A DNA stretch of 64,000 nt from Pelotomaculum_C sp050950345 (GCA_050950345.1 JBMNHK010000010.1:1-64000), one strand, 5' to 3'; counted from the stretch's first letter, positions 19,198 to 26,688 are shown. Made by a program: numbers and translations. The notes: generated by a model from the sequence alone, not told the origin.

Positions 19198-19505
19198 ATA
19201 TTCACCTCACTCTTAATCTTCTCCGACGACTCACATTTATAGCCCGAGTTGGCAGTTGTATGTTTCGCCACTTATACCATTTTTTCCTGCTGCGATGACA
19301 AGTTTCCTAATTGAACTTAAACATAACTTTGTATTATCATAGGAAAGCTGTCGTGTCTTGCCTAAAATTTGGACTAGAACACTTCCTTTAACTATATAAT
19401 ATTGTTGAAATCGCCGTTTTGTCTGATATAATACTAATCAATTGGGAATATTTACTTAATATGGAAGCTGGCCGTTGTCAGCTAATTCGTTGGAGGTAGA
19501 ATAAT
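19198..19505. other. Intergenic region between the NlpC/P60 gene and acyP
   Basis: This stretch separates two divergent genes. It holds a good plus-strand promoter near 19405-19432 and is otherwise AT-rich. No further gene or RNA structure was seen. Confidence 0.5.
19405..19432 (+). promoter_or_regulatory. Sigma-A type promoter for acyP
   Basis: TTGAAA, a 16-nt spacer and a perfect TATAAT, about 70 nt upstream of the acylphosphatase start. Confidence 0.65.
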
Positions 19506-19784
19506 TTGTCAACGGGAAGAGCGCATATAATTATTACAGGTCTTGTGCAAGGGGTTTATTATAGAGTTACAACCAAGCAAAAGGCAGACTCTCTGGGGCT
19601 GTCCGGTTGGGTAAAAAACCTTCCGGATGGAAATGTAGAAGTTATTGTGGAAGGGAATAAAGAAGAGATCGAGCAATTAATTGATTGGTGCCGGCAAGGT
19701 CCCCCTGGAGCTAAAGTCGACGGGGTAGAAGTGAAGTGGAGCCCTTGCCGGAATGAATATCAGGGATTTGATATTTTTTTCTAA
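19506..19784 (+). CDS. acyP: Acylphosphatase
   Basis: 92 residues, the standard single-domain length. The signature is G-L-V-Q-G-V-Y-Y-R with Arg20 as phosphate-binding residue, followed by GLSGWVKNLPDGNVEV with Asn38, the second catalytic residue. The usual G-V-G-F/Y is G-V-Y-Y here, a tolerated variation. It hydrolyses carboxyl-phosphate bonds such as acetyl phosphate; the physiological substrate is generally uncertain. TTG start nine bases after GGAGG. Confidence 0.93.
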   Translation: MSTGRAHIIITGLVQGVYYRVTTKQKADSLGLSGWVKNLPDGNVEVIVEGNKEEIEQLIDWCRQGPPGAKVDGVEVKWSPCRNEYQGFDIFF

Positions 19785-19836
19785 GTAATTTTTGAGAATG
19801 GCTTGACATAATATTTTAAGCAGCTAAGGAGAAATC

Positions 19837-20787
19837 ATGCTGAATATACGCAAAATACACGTTCCTACACCATATTTAGTCGGTGCTGTTAATTGCTACC
19901 TGATCAAAGATCCTCCCTATACGCTAATAGATCCTGGACCTGATTGGGAGGAAGGTCGCCGGGGTTTATTGGCCGGCCTGGGAGCCGAGCTGGTGCACCC
20001 CAGGGAGATAAAACGTGTAGTGCTTTCTCATTGGCATTCCGATCATAGCGGTTTGGCCTATTGGCTTAGCGAGGCCTGGGGAGCTGAGATTTATGTGCAC
20101 AGGTTGGATAAACCTAGACTTTTACCTGGTTACAGTGCTTATGTGGAAAGAATGCCCTTTCTGATTGAGGCCGGGGTGCCGGCCGCTGATATAGATGAGA
20201 TGCTTATGGATCGGGATCCATTGCCGCCAGCGGTACTGCCTGCGGACAGAGTCAATCTGTTGGAAGGCGGTGAAAAATTATCTTTTGATGGTGGAGAGCT
20301 TCAGGTATTGCATATGCCCGGTCATTCAACAGGTCATATTTGCCTATACGATGCAGAGAGTAAAGCTTTTTTTGGCGGTGACTTTATTCTCGCCAACATT
20401 ACCCCGAATCCTTTTATGGCCGCCAAGCCTGAAGAACCGAGAGAAAGAGTTCCGGTTCTGGCACAGTATTTGTCTTCTCTGAACAGAATGAAAGATATGG
20501 ATATAAGACTGGTTTTGACGGGACATGGCGAGGATATAGTCGACAGTCATGCGGAAGTTACTAGAGTTCTGAAGCACCGTCTTAACCGCAAGGATATTAT
20601 AACCGGAATTCTGGATGGCGAGGTAAAGACCGCCTACCAGGTGATGAGGGTTTTGTACCCTGGACTGAAAGGATTTAATGTCCTGCTGGGTGTCTCTGAG
20701 GTTTTTGCTTATCTGGATTATCTTGAGTTGCAGGGAACAGTAAGCCGTAAGGTGCAGGACAATGTTTCATACTACCGTCTTTCCTGA
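19837..20787 (+). CDS. MBL-fold metallo-hydrolase
   Basis: 316 residues. The metal motif SHWHSDHSG (His65, His67, Asp69, His70) is intact, with later ligands in MPGHSTGHICLY and FGGDFIL and in LTGHGED. The C-terminal 80 residues look like the winged-helix extension of LACTB2-type MBL proteins. AAGGAG precedes the ATG. Paralogue of the gene at 5414. It is followed 20 nt later by murT, so they may be co-transcribed, but no functional link is known. Confidence 0.88.
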   Translation: MLNIRKIHVPTPYLVGAVNCYLIKDPPYTLIDPGPDWEEGRRGLLAGLGAELVHPREIKRVVLSHWHSDHSGLAYWLSEAWGAEIYVHRLDKPRLLPGYSAYVERMPFLIEAGVPAADIDEMLMDRDPLPPAVLPADRVNLLEGGEKLSFDGGELQVLHMPGHSTGHICLYDAESKAFFGGDFILANITPNPFMAAKPEEPRERVPVLAQYLSSLNRMKDMDIRLVLTGHGEDIVDSHAEVTRVLKHRLNRKDIITGILDGEVKTAYQVMRVLYPGLKGFNVLLGVSEVFAYLDYLELQGTVSRKVQDNVSYYRLS

Positions 20788-20807
20788 ACATAAAGGAGGT
20801 ATAGAGC

Positions 20808-22208
20808 ATGAACTGGAGACTTTCCGCTGCTTTAGCAGCCGGCAAAATAGCCCATTGGCTGAGCAGGCGGCAAGGTCATAAAGGCTCTTCGCTTCCCGGA
20901 TTGGTGGCGCAAAAGCTCTATCCCGGTACGCTGCGTGATTTGGCTGCCCAGGTGCGCCGGCAGATTATTATTGTCAGCGGCACCAATGGGAAAACCACCA
21001 CTTCTAATATGATTTTTGGAATTTTGCGCGATGCGGGCTATAAAACTATTGCCAATTTGGATGGCGCCAACCTGGCAGCAGGCGTTACAGCCTGTTTTGT
21101 CAATAAGGCCAGGATAGACGGAAAAATGGACTGTGACTACGCTGTTCTCGAAGTTGATGAGGCTACCATACCGGCTGTTTTTGCTGAACTGAATGCCGGG
21201 ATTGTAGTTATAACTAATTTTTTTCAGGATCAGCTGGACCGATACGGTGATCTGGAGCAAGTCGTTGGAATTATTAGCAATGCTTTACAGAAAAAGGGCA
21301 AAGGTATCACCCTGGTCTTAAACGCAGATGATCCCCTGGTGGCCCAATTGGGCAGTAAGACCTGTGTGCCGGCGGTGTACTATGGCTTAGCTGGCTCTGG
21401 GGGGGCTGACCGTAGCGGTGTGCAGGCAAAAGAAGCGAGATATTGCCCTTTTTGTAGGGCAGTGCTTAATTATGAGTATTTATACTATGGACAGTTGGGG
21501 CAGTACGGATGCAAGACATGTGGTTTTTCTCGCCCGGCAGCTAGAGTGGAGGCGAAAGAACCCCTCGTAACAGGCAATATGACTTCCTGCCGTCTGATTT
21601 TTGACGGGCGGGAAGCTCCGTTGACCATGCAGTTGCAGGGCTTATACAACATTTATAATGCCATAGCTGCTTTTACCGCAAGCTTGCTGCTGGGTATTAA
21701 GGCGCCGTTGATCCTGGATGGTCTGCAAAAGTATCGTCCGGCACTGGGGCGGCTAGAAAGATTCCGCTATCATGGCAGGACCGTTTATTTGAATCTGGTC
21801 AAAAATCCGACAGCTTTTAACGAAAGCCTTGCTACCCTGCGCAGCATGCAGGGCAGCAAGAGTGTTTTTTTTGCCATTAATGATCATGATGCGGACGGCA
21901 AAGATATATCCTGGTTATGGGACGTGAATTTTGAGACTTTAAATGCTCACAGTGACTGGGCACCCTTTATATGTTCCGGCGTCAGGGGTGAAGAGATGGC
22001 TCTGCGCCTAAAATACGCCGGCCTACCTGTGGAAGACATTGTTGTTTGCAAGGATATAAGGCAAGGGATTAAAAACGCACTGGCAAACAGTGCTGATTTA
22101 ATCTTTCTCTTTTCCACTTACACTGCTCTGCGACCGGTGCATAAGATAATTAATTCTCTGGCTGACAAGGAGGATTTCCATGCTACGGGTGTGCCATCTA
22201 TATCCTGA
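20808..22208 (+). CDS. murT: Lipid II isoglutaminyl synthase, MurT subunit
   Basis: 466 residues. Mur-ligase ATP-binding motif VSGTNGKTTTSNM with Lys62, the central ligase core (VLEVDEATIP, ITNFFQDQLDRYGD, LNADDP), and the MurT zinc ribbon formed by Cys213, Cys216, Cys235 and Cys238. A C-terminal DUF1727 domain follows. MurT with GatD amidates the D-glutamate of lipid II, a step needed for transpeptidation in many Gram-positives. An AAGGAGG site precedes the ATG. gatD overlaps its 3' end by 29 nt. Confidence 0.95.
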   Translation: MNWRLSAALAAGKIAHWLSRRQGHKGSSLPGLVAQKLYPGTLRDLAAQVRRQIIIVSGTNGKTTTSNMIFGILRDAGYKTIANLDGANLAAGVTACFVNKARIDGKMDCDYAVLEVDEATIPAVFAELNAGIVVITNFFQDQLDRYGDLEQVVGIISNALQKKGKGITLVLNADDPLVAQLGSKTCVPAVYYGLAGSGGADRSGVQAKEARYCPFCRAVLNYEYLYYGQLGQYGCKTCGFSRPAARVEAKEPLVTGNMTSCRLIFDGREAPLTMQLQGLYNIYNAIAAFTASLLLGIKAPLILDGLQKYRPALGRLERFRYHGRTVYLNLVKNPTAFNESLATLRSMQGSKSVFFAINDHDADGKDISWLWDVNFETLNAHSDWAPFICSGVRGEEMALRLKYAGLPVEDIVVCKDIRQGIKNALANSADLIFLFSTYTALRPVHKIINSLADKEDFHATGVPSIS

Positions 22209-22905
22209 CTTGTTTAATTTCTGTGGGGACAGGGGCAATGTCATTGCTTTTGTGCAGCGCTGTCGATGGCGCAATATAGCTGTATCGATAGAGGCTGTTA
22301 ACCTGGGTGATCCTGTTGATTTTACAGCTTACGATTTTGTCTTTCTAGGTGGCGGTTCGGAGCATAGCCTCATCGCAGCTGATTTAATGAAACACAGGCA
22401 TGAATTTGCAGCAGCCATCGAGGATGGTCTGGTGGTATTGGCCATCGGCGGCGGGTACCAATTACTGGGCAAGTATTACCTGACTCCGGCGCAAGAAAGA
22501 GTTCCCGGCCTGGGGCTCCTGGATTTCTATACCCGGGCGGGTGAGCAACGCCTGGTTGGTAATATTGCTGTTGAATTAGTTATAGATGGTGTTAAATACA
22601 ATATCATTGGCTTTGAAAACCACTCCGGGAAGACCTACCTGGGGAACGTCAAACCGTTAGGCAAGGTTCTTTCCGGATATGGCAACAATGGGGTAGATGG
22701 CTTTGAGGGCGCACGTTATAAAAATGTTTATTGTTCCTACCTGCATGGACCACTTTTGCCCAAGAATTCCCGCCTGACAGATCGTTTAATTACCCTGTCT
22801 ATGAAGAAGCATGGCCTGCAGCAAGAATTAAAACCCTTGGACGACAGCCTGGAAAACAGCGCAAGAAGCGTTATGCTCGAGAGACTTTTAGAAAAGAAAA
22901 GGTAG
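22180..22905 (+). CDS. gatD: GatD-like glutamine amidotransferase subunit, catalytic Cys replaced by Gly
   Basis: 241 residues of the CobB/CobQ-type class I glutaminase family, directly coupled to murT, with AAGGAGG before its ATG. Family motifs are present: GDRGNVIAF near the N-terminus, GLGLLDFYT, IIGFENHSGKTYLG, and SYLHGPLLPKN containing His189. GatD supplies ammonia from glutamine to MurT. Unusually, the nucleophile elbow reads LAIGGGYQLLG, with Gly90 (GGC, 22447-22449) where family members have Cys (I-C-G-G-Y-Q). As written it should lack glutaminase activity. It could rely on free ammonia, or a single T-to-G base error is possible. Confidence 0.9.
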   Translation: MLRVCHLYPDLFNFCGDRGNVIAFVQRCRWRNIAVSIEAVNLGDPVDFTAYDFVFLGGGSEHSLIAADLMKHRHEFAAAIEDGLVVLAIGGGYQLLGKYYLTPAQERVPGLGLLDFYTRAGEQRLVGNIAVELVIDGVKYNIIGFENHSGKTYLGNVKPLGKVLSGYGNNGVDGFEGARYKNVYCSYLHGPLLPKNSRLTDRLITLSMKKHGLQQELKPLDDSLENSARSVMLERLLEKKR

Positions 22906-22906
22906 A

Positions 22907-22947
22907 CGCGTTGCCTGATGAAATTATTATAGGCAACGTGTTTTTTT
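22907..22947 (+). terminator. Intrinsic terminator after murT-gatD
   Basis: CGTTGCCT and AGGCAACG form the core stem, followed by a seven-base T run. Confidence 0.8.
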
Positions 22948-22960
22948 AACTTTTTTGGTA

Positions 22961-22990
22961 TTGTACTTAAGATGCAGAATATAGTATAGT
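22961..22990 (+). promoter_or_regulatory. Candidate promoter of the small CxxC gene
   Basis: TTGTAC, an 18-nt spacer and TATAGT, ending 45 nt before the small gene at 23035. Confidence 0.45.
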
Positions 22991-23034
22991 GTATTTAGAA
23001 CCCTGTATACAAAAAACAAGGGGGGTAGTGGACA

Positions 23035-23166
23035 ATGCGATGTGTGCAATGTATAGTATCCTGGTCAGAAGGCGAAGAGGTCTATTACCGTTTTGTTGAT
23101 GAGAAAGATGTCAAGAGTTTGCTTGAGGCTGACAGAAAATATATTATCGCCCGGTTGCCTAATTAA
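23035..23166 (+). CDS. Small CxxC protein of unknown function (43 aa)
   Basis: A complete 43-codon frame begins at an ATG preceded by AAGGGGGG, with a plausible promoter upstream and a terminator downstream, so it forms its own transcription unit. It begins MRCVQCIVSW, with a Cys3-x2-Cys6 pair, followed by a charged helical stretch and ends in ARLPN. The pair could bind a metal or form a disulfide. No family was recognised. Support comes from the tight promoter-RBS-terminator architecture rather than homology. Confidence 0.6.
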   Translation: MRCVQCIVSWSEGEEVYYRFVDEKDVKSLLEADRKYIIARLPN

Positions 23167-23231
23167 GCAGGTGATTTTTTAGAGCTTTATGATGTCAATA
23201 TTTCTTAAACGTTATCATTATTACATTACCT

Positions 23232-23257
23232 AAAAGACTGGATTAATCCGGTCTTTT
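23232..23257 (+). terminator. Intrinsic terminator after the small CxxC gene
   Basis: AAAAGACTGG and CCGGTCTTTT pair (one G-T) with a short loop, and the stem runs into five T residues. Confidence 0.7.
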
Positions 23258-23322
23258 TGTGTATATTAAGATGGGTATCCTGTCCGTAGGTTTATTCAAA
23301 ATATTTATGAGGGGGTTTTTTT

Positions 23323-24189
23323 ATGAAACGAGTCAGTTTGAAAATAAGATCTGCCATTACTGTCGCAGCCCTGCTCCTGATACTGATCATGTTAAGTGCT
23401 TGTACCGGCAATGGGACGGGAAAAGCCTCCCCTCCCGGAACGGATGGAGAGAAACCAGCGGATAAACCCTTAAATTTGTCTGTACATTACGTTAAATTTA
23501 CAGACCAAGATGCCTATCTGGTTCGCGAGGTACATCAGGTGCCTTACACCCAGGGAGTAGCCAAAGCTGCACTGGAAGAATTGATTAAAGTTGAGCCGTC
23601 TACTCCTGGAGCATCCCGTGTGTTGCCAGCTGAAACTAAAATCAATGGCATCTCCATCAAGGACGGCGTTGCCACTGTTGATTTTTCCAGGGAAGTTCTG
23701 CAGGCAAATGTAGGGTCAACGGGAGAAGCTCTGGGTATCCAGAGTATCGTCAATACTTTAACCGAGTTCCCTGAGATTAAGCAGGTGTCTTTTTTGGTTG
23801 ATGGGAAGCTGGATGATAAAGCAAAAGACTGGTGGGGACATGTTGGGCTTTATGACATGCCTTTTGAAAGGGATGTTTCAACTGTATACGAGCCTGTCAT
23901 ATGGGTCACCTACCCGGAACCTGGTAGTAAGGTCGGCTCACCCCTTGAGATCAAGGGCAGTGCCAGAGTCTTTGAGGCAACGGTAAGCGCACGCATCACC
24001 GATGATACAGGTAAGGAGCTAGCCAAAGGATACACAACCGCCAGTGAGGGTGCCCCGGGGCGTGGAGACTTTGTTTTCAATATCCCCTTTAACCCTGCCG
24101 CTGCAGGTAGCGGTAACGTGGAAGTCTTTTGGAACAGCCCCAAAGACGGTGCGGAGCTTGATAAAGTGATTATTCCGGTTACCTGGTAG
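23323..24189 (+). CDS. GerMN-domain lipoprotein with Gmad2 domain
   Basis: 288 residues. A lipoprotein signal with the lipobox LSAC (Cys27) is followed by a low-complexity linker, a GerMN domain (about 50-160, with LVREVHQVPYTQGVAKAALEEL and IKDGVATVDFSRE), and a C-terminal Gmad2 immunoglobulin-like domain (about 190-288, beginning IWVTYPEPGSKVGSP and ending in VIIPVTW). GerM-type proteins act outside the membrane in sporulation and germination; this two-domain form is widespread in clostridia. The preceding unit ends in a terminator and this gene is followed by another, so it is monocistronic. Confidence 0.88.
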   Translation: MKRVSLKIRSAITVAALLLILIMLSACTGNGTGKASPPGTDGEKPADKPLNLSVHYVKFTDQDAYLVREVHQVPYTQGVAKAALEELIKVEPSTPGASRVLPAETKINGISIKDGVATVDFSREVLQANVGSTGEALGIQSIVNTLTEFPEIKQVSFLVDGKLDDKAKDWWGHVGLYDMPFERDVSTVYEPVIWVTYPEPGSKVGSPLEIKGSARVFEATVSARITDDTGKELAKGYTTASEGAPGRGDFVFNIPFNPAAAGSGNVEVFWNSPKDGAELDKVIIPVTW

Positions 24190-24246
24190 GTATGGGGTAT
24201 AAAGATTTTGCTCAGCTGGTCTCAGGTAAAAATCTGTAATTATGGA

Positions 24247-24272
24247 GGAAAGACCGCGATTTGCGGTCTTTC
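24247..24272 (+). terminator. Terminator hairpin after the GerMN gene
   Basis: AAAGACCGC and GCGGTCTTT form a perfect 9-bp stem with a 5-nt loop; the trailing T tract is short. It marks the left edge of the accessory island. Confidence 0.65.
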
Positions 24273-24298
24273 TATAGTTAAGGAAAGTATACTATGAT

Positions 24299-24518
24299 GG
24301 TAAATCAACCCTGGTAACCTTGTTGAAAAGGGGCCTGAAAAAATACAGCCGTGAAGAGCGAGGCGCCCTGTATGGGATAAAAGGCTGTCCGATGCACGAG
24401 GAACCGTTGCACTTGATCCCTGGGGAATTAAGGGATGATTTTCGGAAAGAAAACGGTATCTGCCTACCGTTTTGACGGGGAACTAAATATTGCCAACCGT
24501 GGTTTGATGGAGTTCCAG
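24299..24518 (+). pseudogene. Truncated, internally deleted copy of prkA
   Basis: Bases 24299-24461 match prkA bases 27174-27336 over 163 nt with two differences. Bases 24462-24518 match 27561-27617 over 57 nt exactly. The 224 nt between these blocks in prkA are missing, which shifts the frame. The copy starts at the GGK-S-T of the Walker A loop and stops before the rest of the kinase-like domain, with no start codon, so it cannot make PrkA. The near-identity shows a recent duplication or gene conversion. It has the same orientation as intact prkA, 2.9 kb downstream. Confidence 0.93.
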
Positions 24519-24587
24519 CGAAAAAACTAATAGCGCCATTAGGAACGTCGCAGTAAATGCAGTAAATATAGTTCTTATAGATTTCAT
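24483..24587 (-). pseudogene. Signal-peptide-like gene start running into antisense prkA copy
   Basis: On the minus strand a GGGAAGG-like site precedes an ATG at 24587. The first 24 codons read like a secretion signal (MKSIRTIFTATFTATFLMAL, then LVFS). At 24518 the frame enters the reverse complement of the prkA remnant and stops after ten more codons. It looks like the 5' end of a secreted or membrane protein gene whose body was lost when the remnant was joined here. Whether the 34-residue product is made is unknown. Confidence 0.45.
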
Positions 24588-24653
24588 TAAAACCGCACCT
24601 TCCCTAATTAGTTATTTAAGTGTTGCCATATGGAATTTCTCTGTAACGTTCAA

Positions 24654-25730
24654 TTACAAAAAACTCTTAGCTTTTTGAATAAGCGGTTCAGAGTATTTAT
24701 ACAAATCATCGATTGTCTCGAGAGGATATTTGTTAAATTCACGGTTTTCATCTTGGATGATCATGTACATAACGTTATCTTTTAAAACTAACCTGCAAAT
24801 CCATTTTGTTACTTTGTTATCAAATAGAATACTAAAATACGACTGAGTATCCTTATAAGAAACTAAAGAAATATCGATGTGGTTTCTTAGTATAGATTTA
24901 ACAATGTAAAAAGCTTCCATCTCAGCATCGGTTGTTACAATTTTGCCTATGTCATCATCTTTTGGTTCCAGGTTCTCATCTGTTTTTTGATTCTTGGAAG
25001 AATTTTCTTGCTCTTCTCCGGTTTTTAATGCTGTTTGGATTTTTTCATTAACTAAGTCGTTAATGTAGGAATTCATAGATTTCTTAACCAGGGGTTTAAA
25101 CCTATCAATGATATTTTGCGTCTTTACTCCACTATAAACCCCACAACCTAAAATATACCTAACATAATCATCTGATGGATTAGAGAATAATTCTTTTATG
25201 ACATTTCTAATTAAGCCCAAGTATTTAAGGTCAGAGGCAGTATCAATGATTTCACTTAAGTTAAAATTGTTTTTACAAAATTTCTTTATTTCTTGAATTT
25301 GCTGATCTCTGAGGTCCAATAGATCAATTTCTAAGAATGGGGTTTCATCCATTTTATTAGGTTCATCTAAATCTGTATAAAATCGATAGATTATTCCATT
25401 AGTCAATATCCCAAATTTAGCAGTTGAGGCGCCAAAGTATCTAAAAAGCTGTGAACTATGATTTGTTAACTCCTCATTAACTGATTTTGCCTCAATTAGA
25501 ATAATGGGCTTTTTGTTCTGCAAAATTGCATAATCAACCTTTTCCCCTTTTTTTATGCCTACATCCGCTATGTATTCCGGTGTAAACTCTAAAGGGTTAA
25601 AAATGTCATAGCCCAGTATTTGAAAAAAAGGCATGACCAATGATGTCTTTGTTGCTTCTTCTGTTACAATACCATCTTTGATTGCACTAGCTCTTCCCGC
25701 AAAACTTTTTAATTGTTCTTCAAATGTCAT
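24654..25730 (-). CDS. Solitary HsdR-N-like PD-(D/E)XK nuclease domain protein
   Basis: 358 residues. Residues 20-115 match the N-terminal domain of type I restriction R subunits: V-T-E-E-A-T (Glu24), VMPFFQILGYD, then a PD-(D/E)XK core with Asp66 in KVDYAI, Glu80 and Lys82 in IILIEAK, and SSQLFRYF. There is no helicase part and no hsdM or hsdS nearby. The C-terminal 100 residues form a separate domain (DAEMEAFYIVKSIL onward) joined by a Lys/Glu/Asn-rich linker. Such stand-alone proteins occur in prophages and defence-rich loci; their function is unsettled. The gene is more AT-rich than its neighbours, suggesting transfer. GAGGAGG before ATG. Confidence 0.8.
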   Translation of the reverse strand: MTFEEQLKSFAGRASAIKDGIVTEEATKTSLVMPFFQILGYDIFNPLEFTPEYIADVGIKKGEKVDYAILQNKKPIILIEAKSVNEELTNHSSQLFRYFGASTAKFGILTNGIIYRFYTDLDEPNKMDETPFLEIDLLDLRDQQIQEIKKFCKNNFNLSEIIDTASDLKYLGLIRNVIKELFSNPSDDYVRYILGCGVYSGVKTQNIIDRFKPLVKKSMNSYINDLVNEKIQTALKTGEEQENSSKNQKTDENLEPKDDDIGKIVTTDAEMEAFYIVKSILRNHIDISLVSYKDTQSYFSILFDNKVTKWICRLVLKDNVMYMIIQDENREFNKYPLETIDDLYKYSEPLIQKAKSFL

Positions 25731-25882
25731 ATAAGAGTCCTCCTCTTATTTAGTGCTACTACTCCCGCTGTGTTCGCCGTATCCTCACATATCTTTTAAC
25801 CGCTTTTTTAAATAATCCACACAGACCACCTGCTTGTCCATGAAAACGATGTCGAAAAATGTCATATCCTTAAATTAAGCCA

Positions 25883-25920
25883 AAACCTGCTACGACTATA
25901 TTGTTAAGAGTAGCAGGTTT
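25883..25920 (-). terminator. Hairpin terminator after the hicBA remnant
   Basis: AAACCTGCTAC and GTAGCAGGTTT form a perfect 11-bp stem directly after the hicA stop on the minus strand. The minus-strand flank is TTTTGG, so termination may be modest. Confidence 0.6.
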
Positions 25921-26140
25921 CTAAAGATAGAGTCTCAATTCATCAACTAAAATTTTTGCCGTACGCAGAATCTTTGTTAATGTTCCTGTGGGAATAGTAT
26001 CTCCTTTGTGGACAGCAACAATCGCGAAGCGCCCAGCGTCAACTTTGTGTTTTAAGAAACCTTTTTGCGGTGGACGTAGAACCCTAAGCGCTAAGAGCAT
26101 GGATAAGTTCTTCTCCGGTAACCTGTGGCAGGTTACTCAT
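25921..26140 (-). pseudogene. hicA: Frameshifted HicA toxin gene
   Basis: The minus strand from ATG 26140 reads MSNLPQVTGEELIHALSA, the typical HicA N-terminus, then hits TAG. A second frame continues LGFYVHRKK, and a third gives the C-terminal half with LKHKVDAGRFAIVAVHKGD and GTLTKILRTAKI. At least two small indels separate the pieces, and the G-S-H segment carrying the catalytic His of HicA is not intact. The ATG overlaps the hicB stop as ATGA. HicA is an mRNA interferase; this copy should be inactive. Confidence 0.85.
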
Positions 26141-26358
26141 AAAGCAACCTCAACCCGGGTAAACGTGCCCTGGTCTTTTGGAATTGGCTTGCCGTCTTCA
26201 GCGATTACTTCGAGGTATAATTCTATTGCTTCCTTGATCCGCTCTAAAGCTTCTTCTTTGGTATTTCCCCAAGTAACACATCCAGGAAGGGCTGGTACTT
26301 CTGCTGTCCACCTGCCGTCGTCTTCTGGCGTTAGTATAACATTAAATTGATGAGACAC
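26137..26358 (-). CDS. hicB: HicB-family antitoxin
   Basis: 73 residues, the short HicB form without a separate DNA-binding domain. It has the HicB partial RNase-H-like fold: FNVILTPEDDGRWTAEVPALPGC, then T-W-G-N-T-KEEALERIKEAIELYLE. GTG start eight bases after AAGGTG. It normally binds and blocks HicA, encoded next on the same strand with a 4-nt overlap, but here hicA is frameshifted. The antitoxin therefore survives its toxin, as often seen in decaying modules, and may still neutralise a HicA encoded elsewhere. Confidence 0.9.
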   Translation of the reverse strand: MSHQFNVILTPEDDGRWTAEVPALPGCVTWGNTKEEALERIKEAIELYLEVIAEDGKPIPKDQGTFTRVEVAL

Positions 26359-26404
26359 AATGTATCACCTTCTTTTCTCCCGTCTTTTCTTTTCCCTCTT
26401 CTAT

Positions 26405-26547
26405 TTAACCTTCAGGTAGGTAAGAATATCCTCATTTTTCTGTTTCATATTGGGTATAGGTTGTGAGACTTACTCCTAACATTTCTGCTACATCTGCCTG
26501 CTTTAAGCCTATTCTTCACTGAGAGACTTTAACCTTTGGCCGAACAT
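26405..26547 (-). pseudogene. Broken XRE-family HTH regulator gene
   Basis: From ATG 26547 on the minus strand the frame gives MFGQRLKSLSEE and then a stop. A shifted frame continues IGLKQADVAEMLGVSLTTYT and QYETEK, followed by a further stop, with a few more codons to 26405. Together these are the recognisable XRE/Cro-type helix-turn-helix (Q-A-D-V-A-E-M-L-G-V-S helix pair, then Y-E-x-x-K). One frameshift and one stop make it a pseudogene. A sigma-A promoter and palindromic sites lie directly upstream. It lies 47 nt upstream of hicB and could once have regulated that module. Confidence 0.75.
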
Positions 26548-26576
26548 TTTATGCATCAATTTCCATTTTTGTATCT

Positions 26577-26626
26577 ATTATATATGTCAAATATTCTGAT
26601 AGCAACAAAAGTCAAGATATTTGACA
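26577..26626 (-). promoter_or_regulatory. Promoter with repeated palindromic operator upstream of the XRE remnant
   Basis: Minus-strand TTGCTA (26600-26605), 17-nt spacer, TATAAT (26577-26582). A perfect palindrome GTCAA-GATAT-TTGAC occupies 26611-26625, and a degenerate copy GTCAA-ATATT-CTGAT (26586-26600) lies in the spacer. The outer arms TGTCAAATAT and ATATTTGACA are perfect inverted repeats 22 nt apart. This is a typical XRE-repressor operator layout. Confidence 0.65.
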
Positions 26627-26688
26627 TTTTTATTATAGCCGCTTGACAGTTAGCAGTTGGTTAGGATTTTCCCTGGGGCTGGATGAGG

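Noticed and set aside
25731..25882. 26-residue minus-strand fragment MTFFDIVFMDKQVVCVDYLK and following, upstream of the nuclease gene
   Set aside because: Looks like the end of some gene, but it has no start signals and matches no family I recognise.
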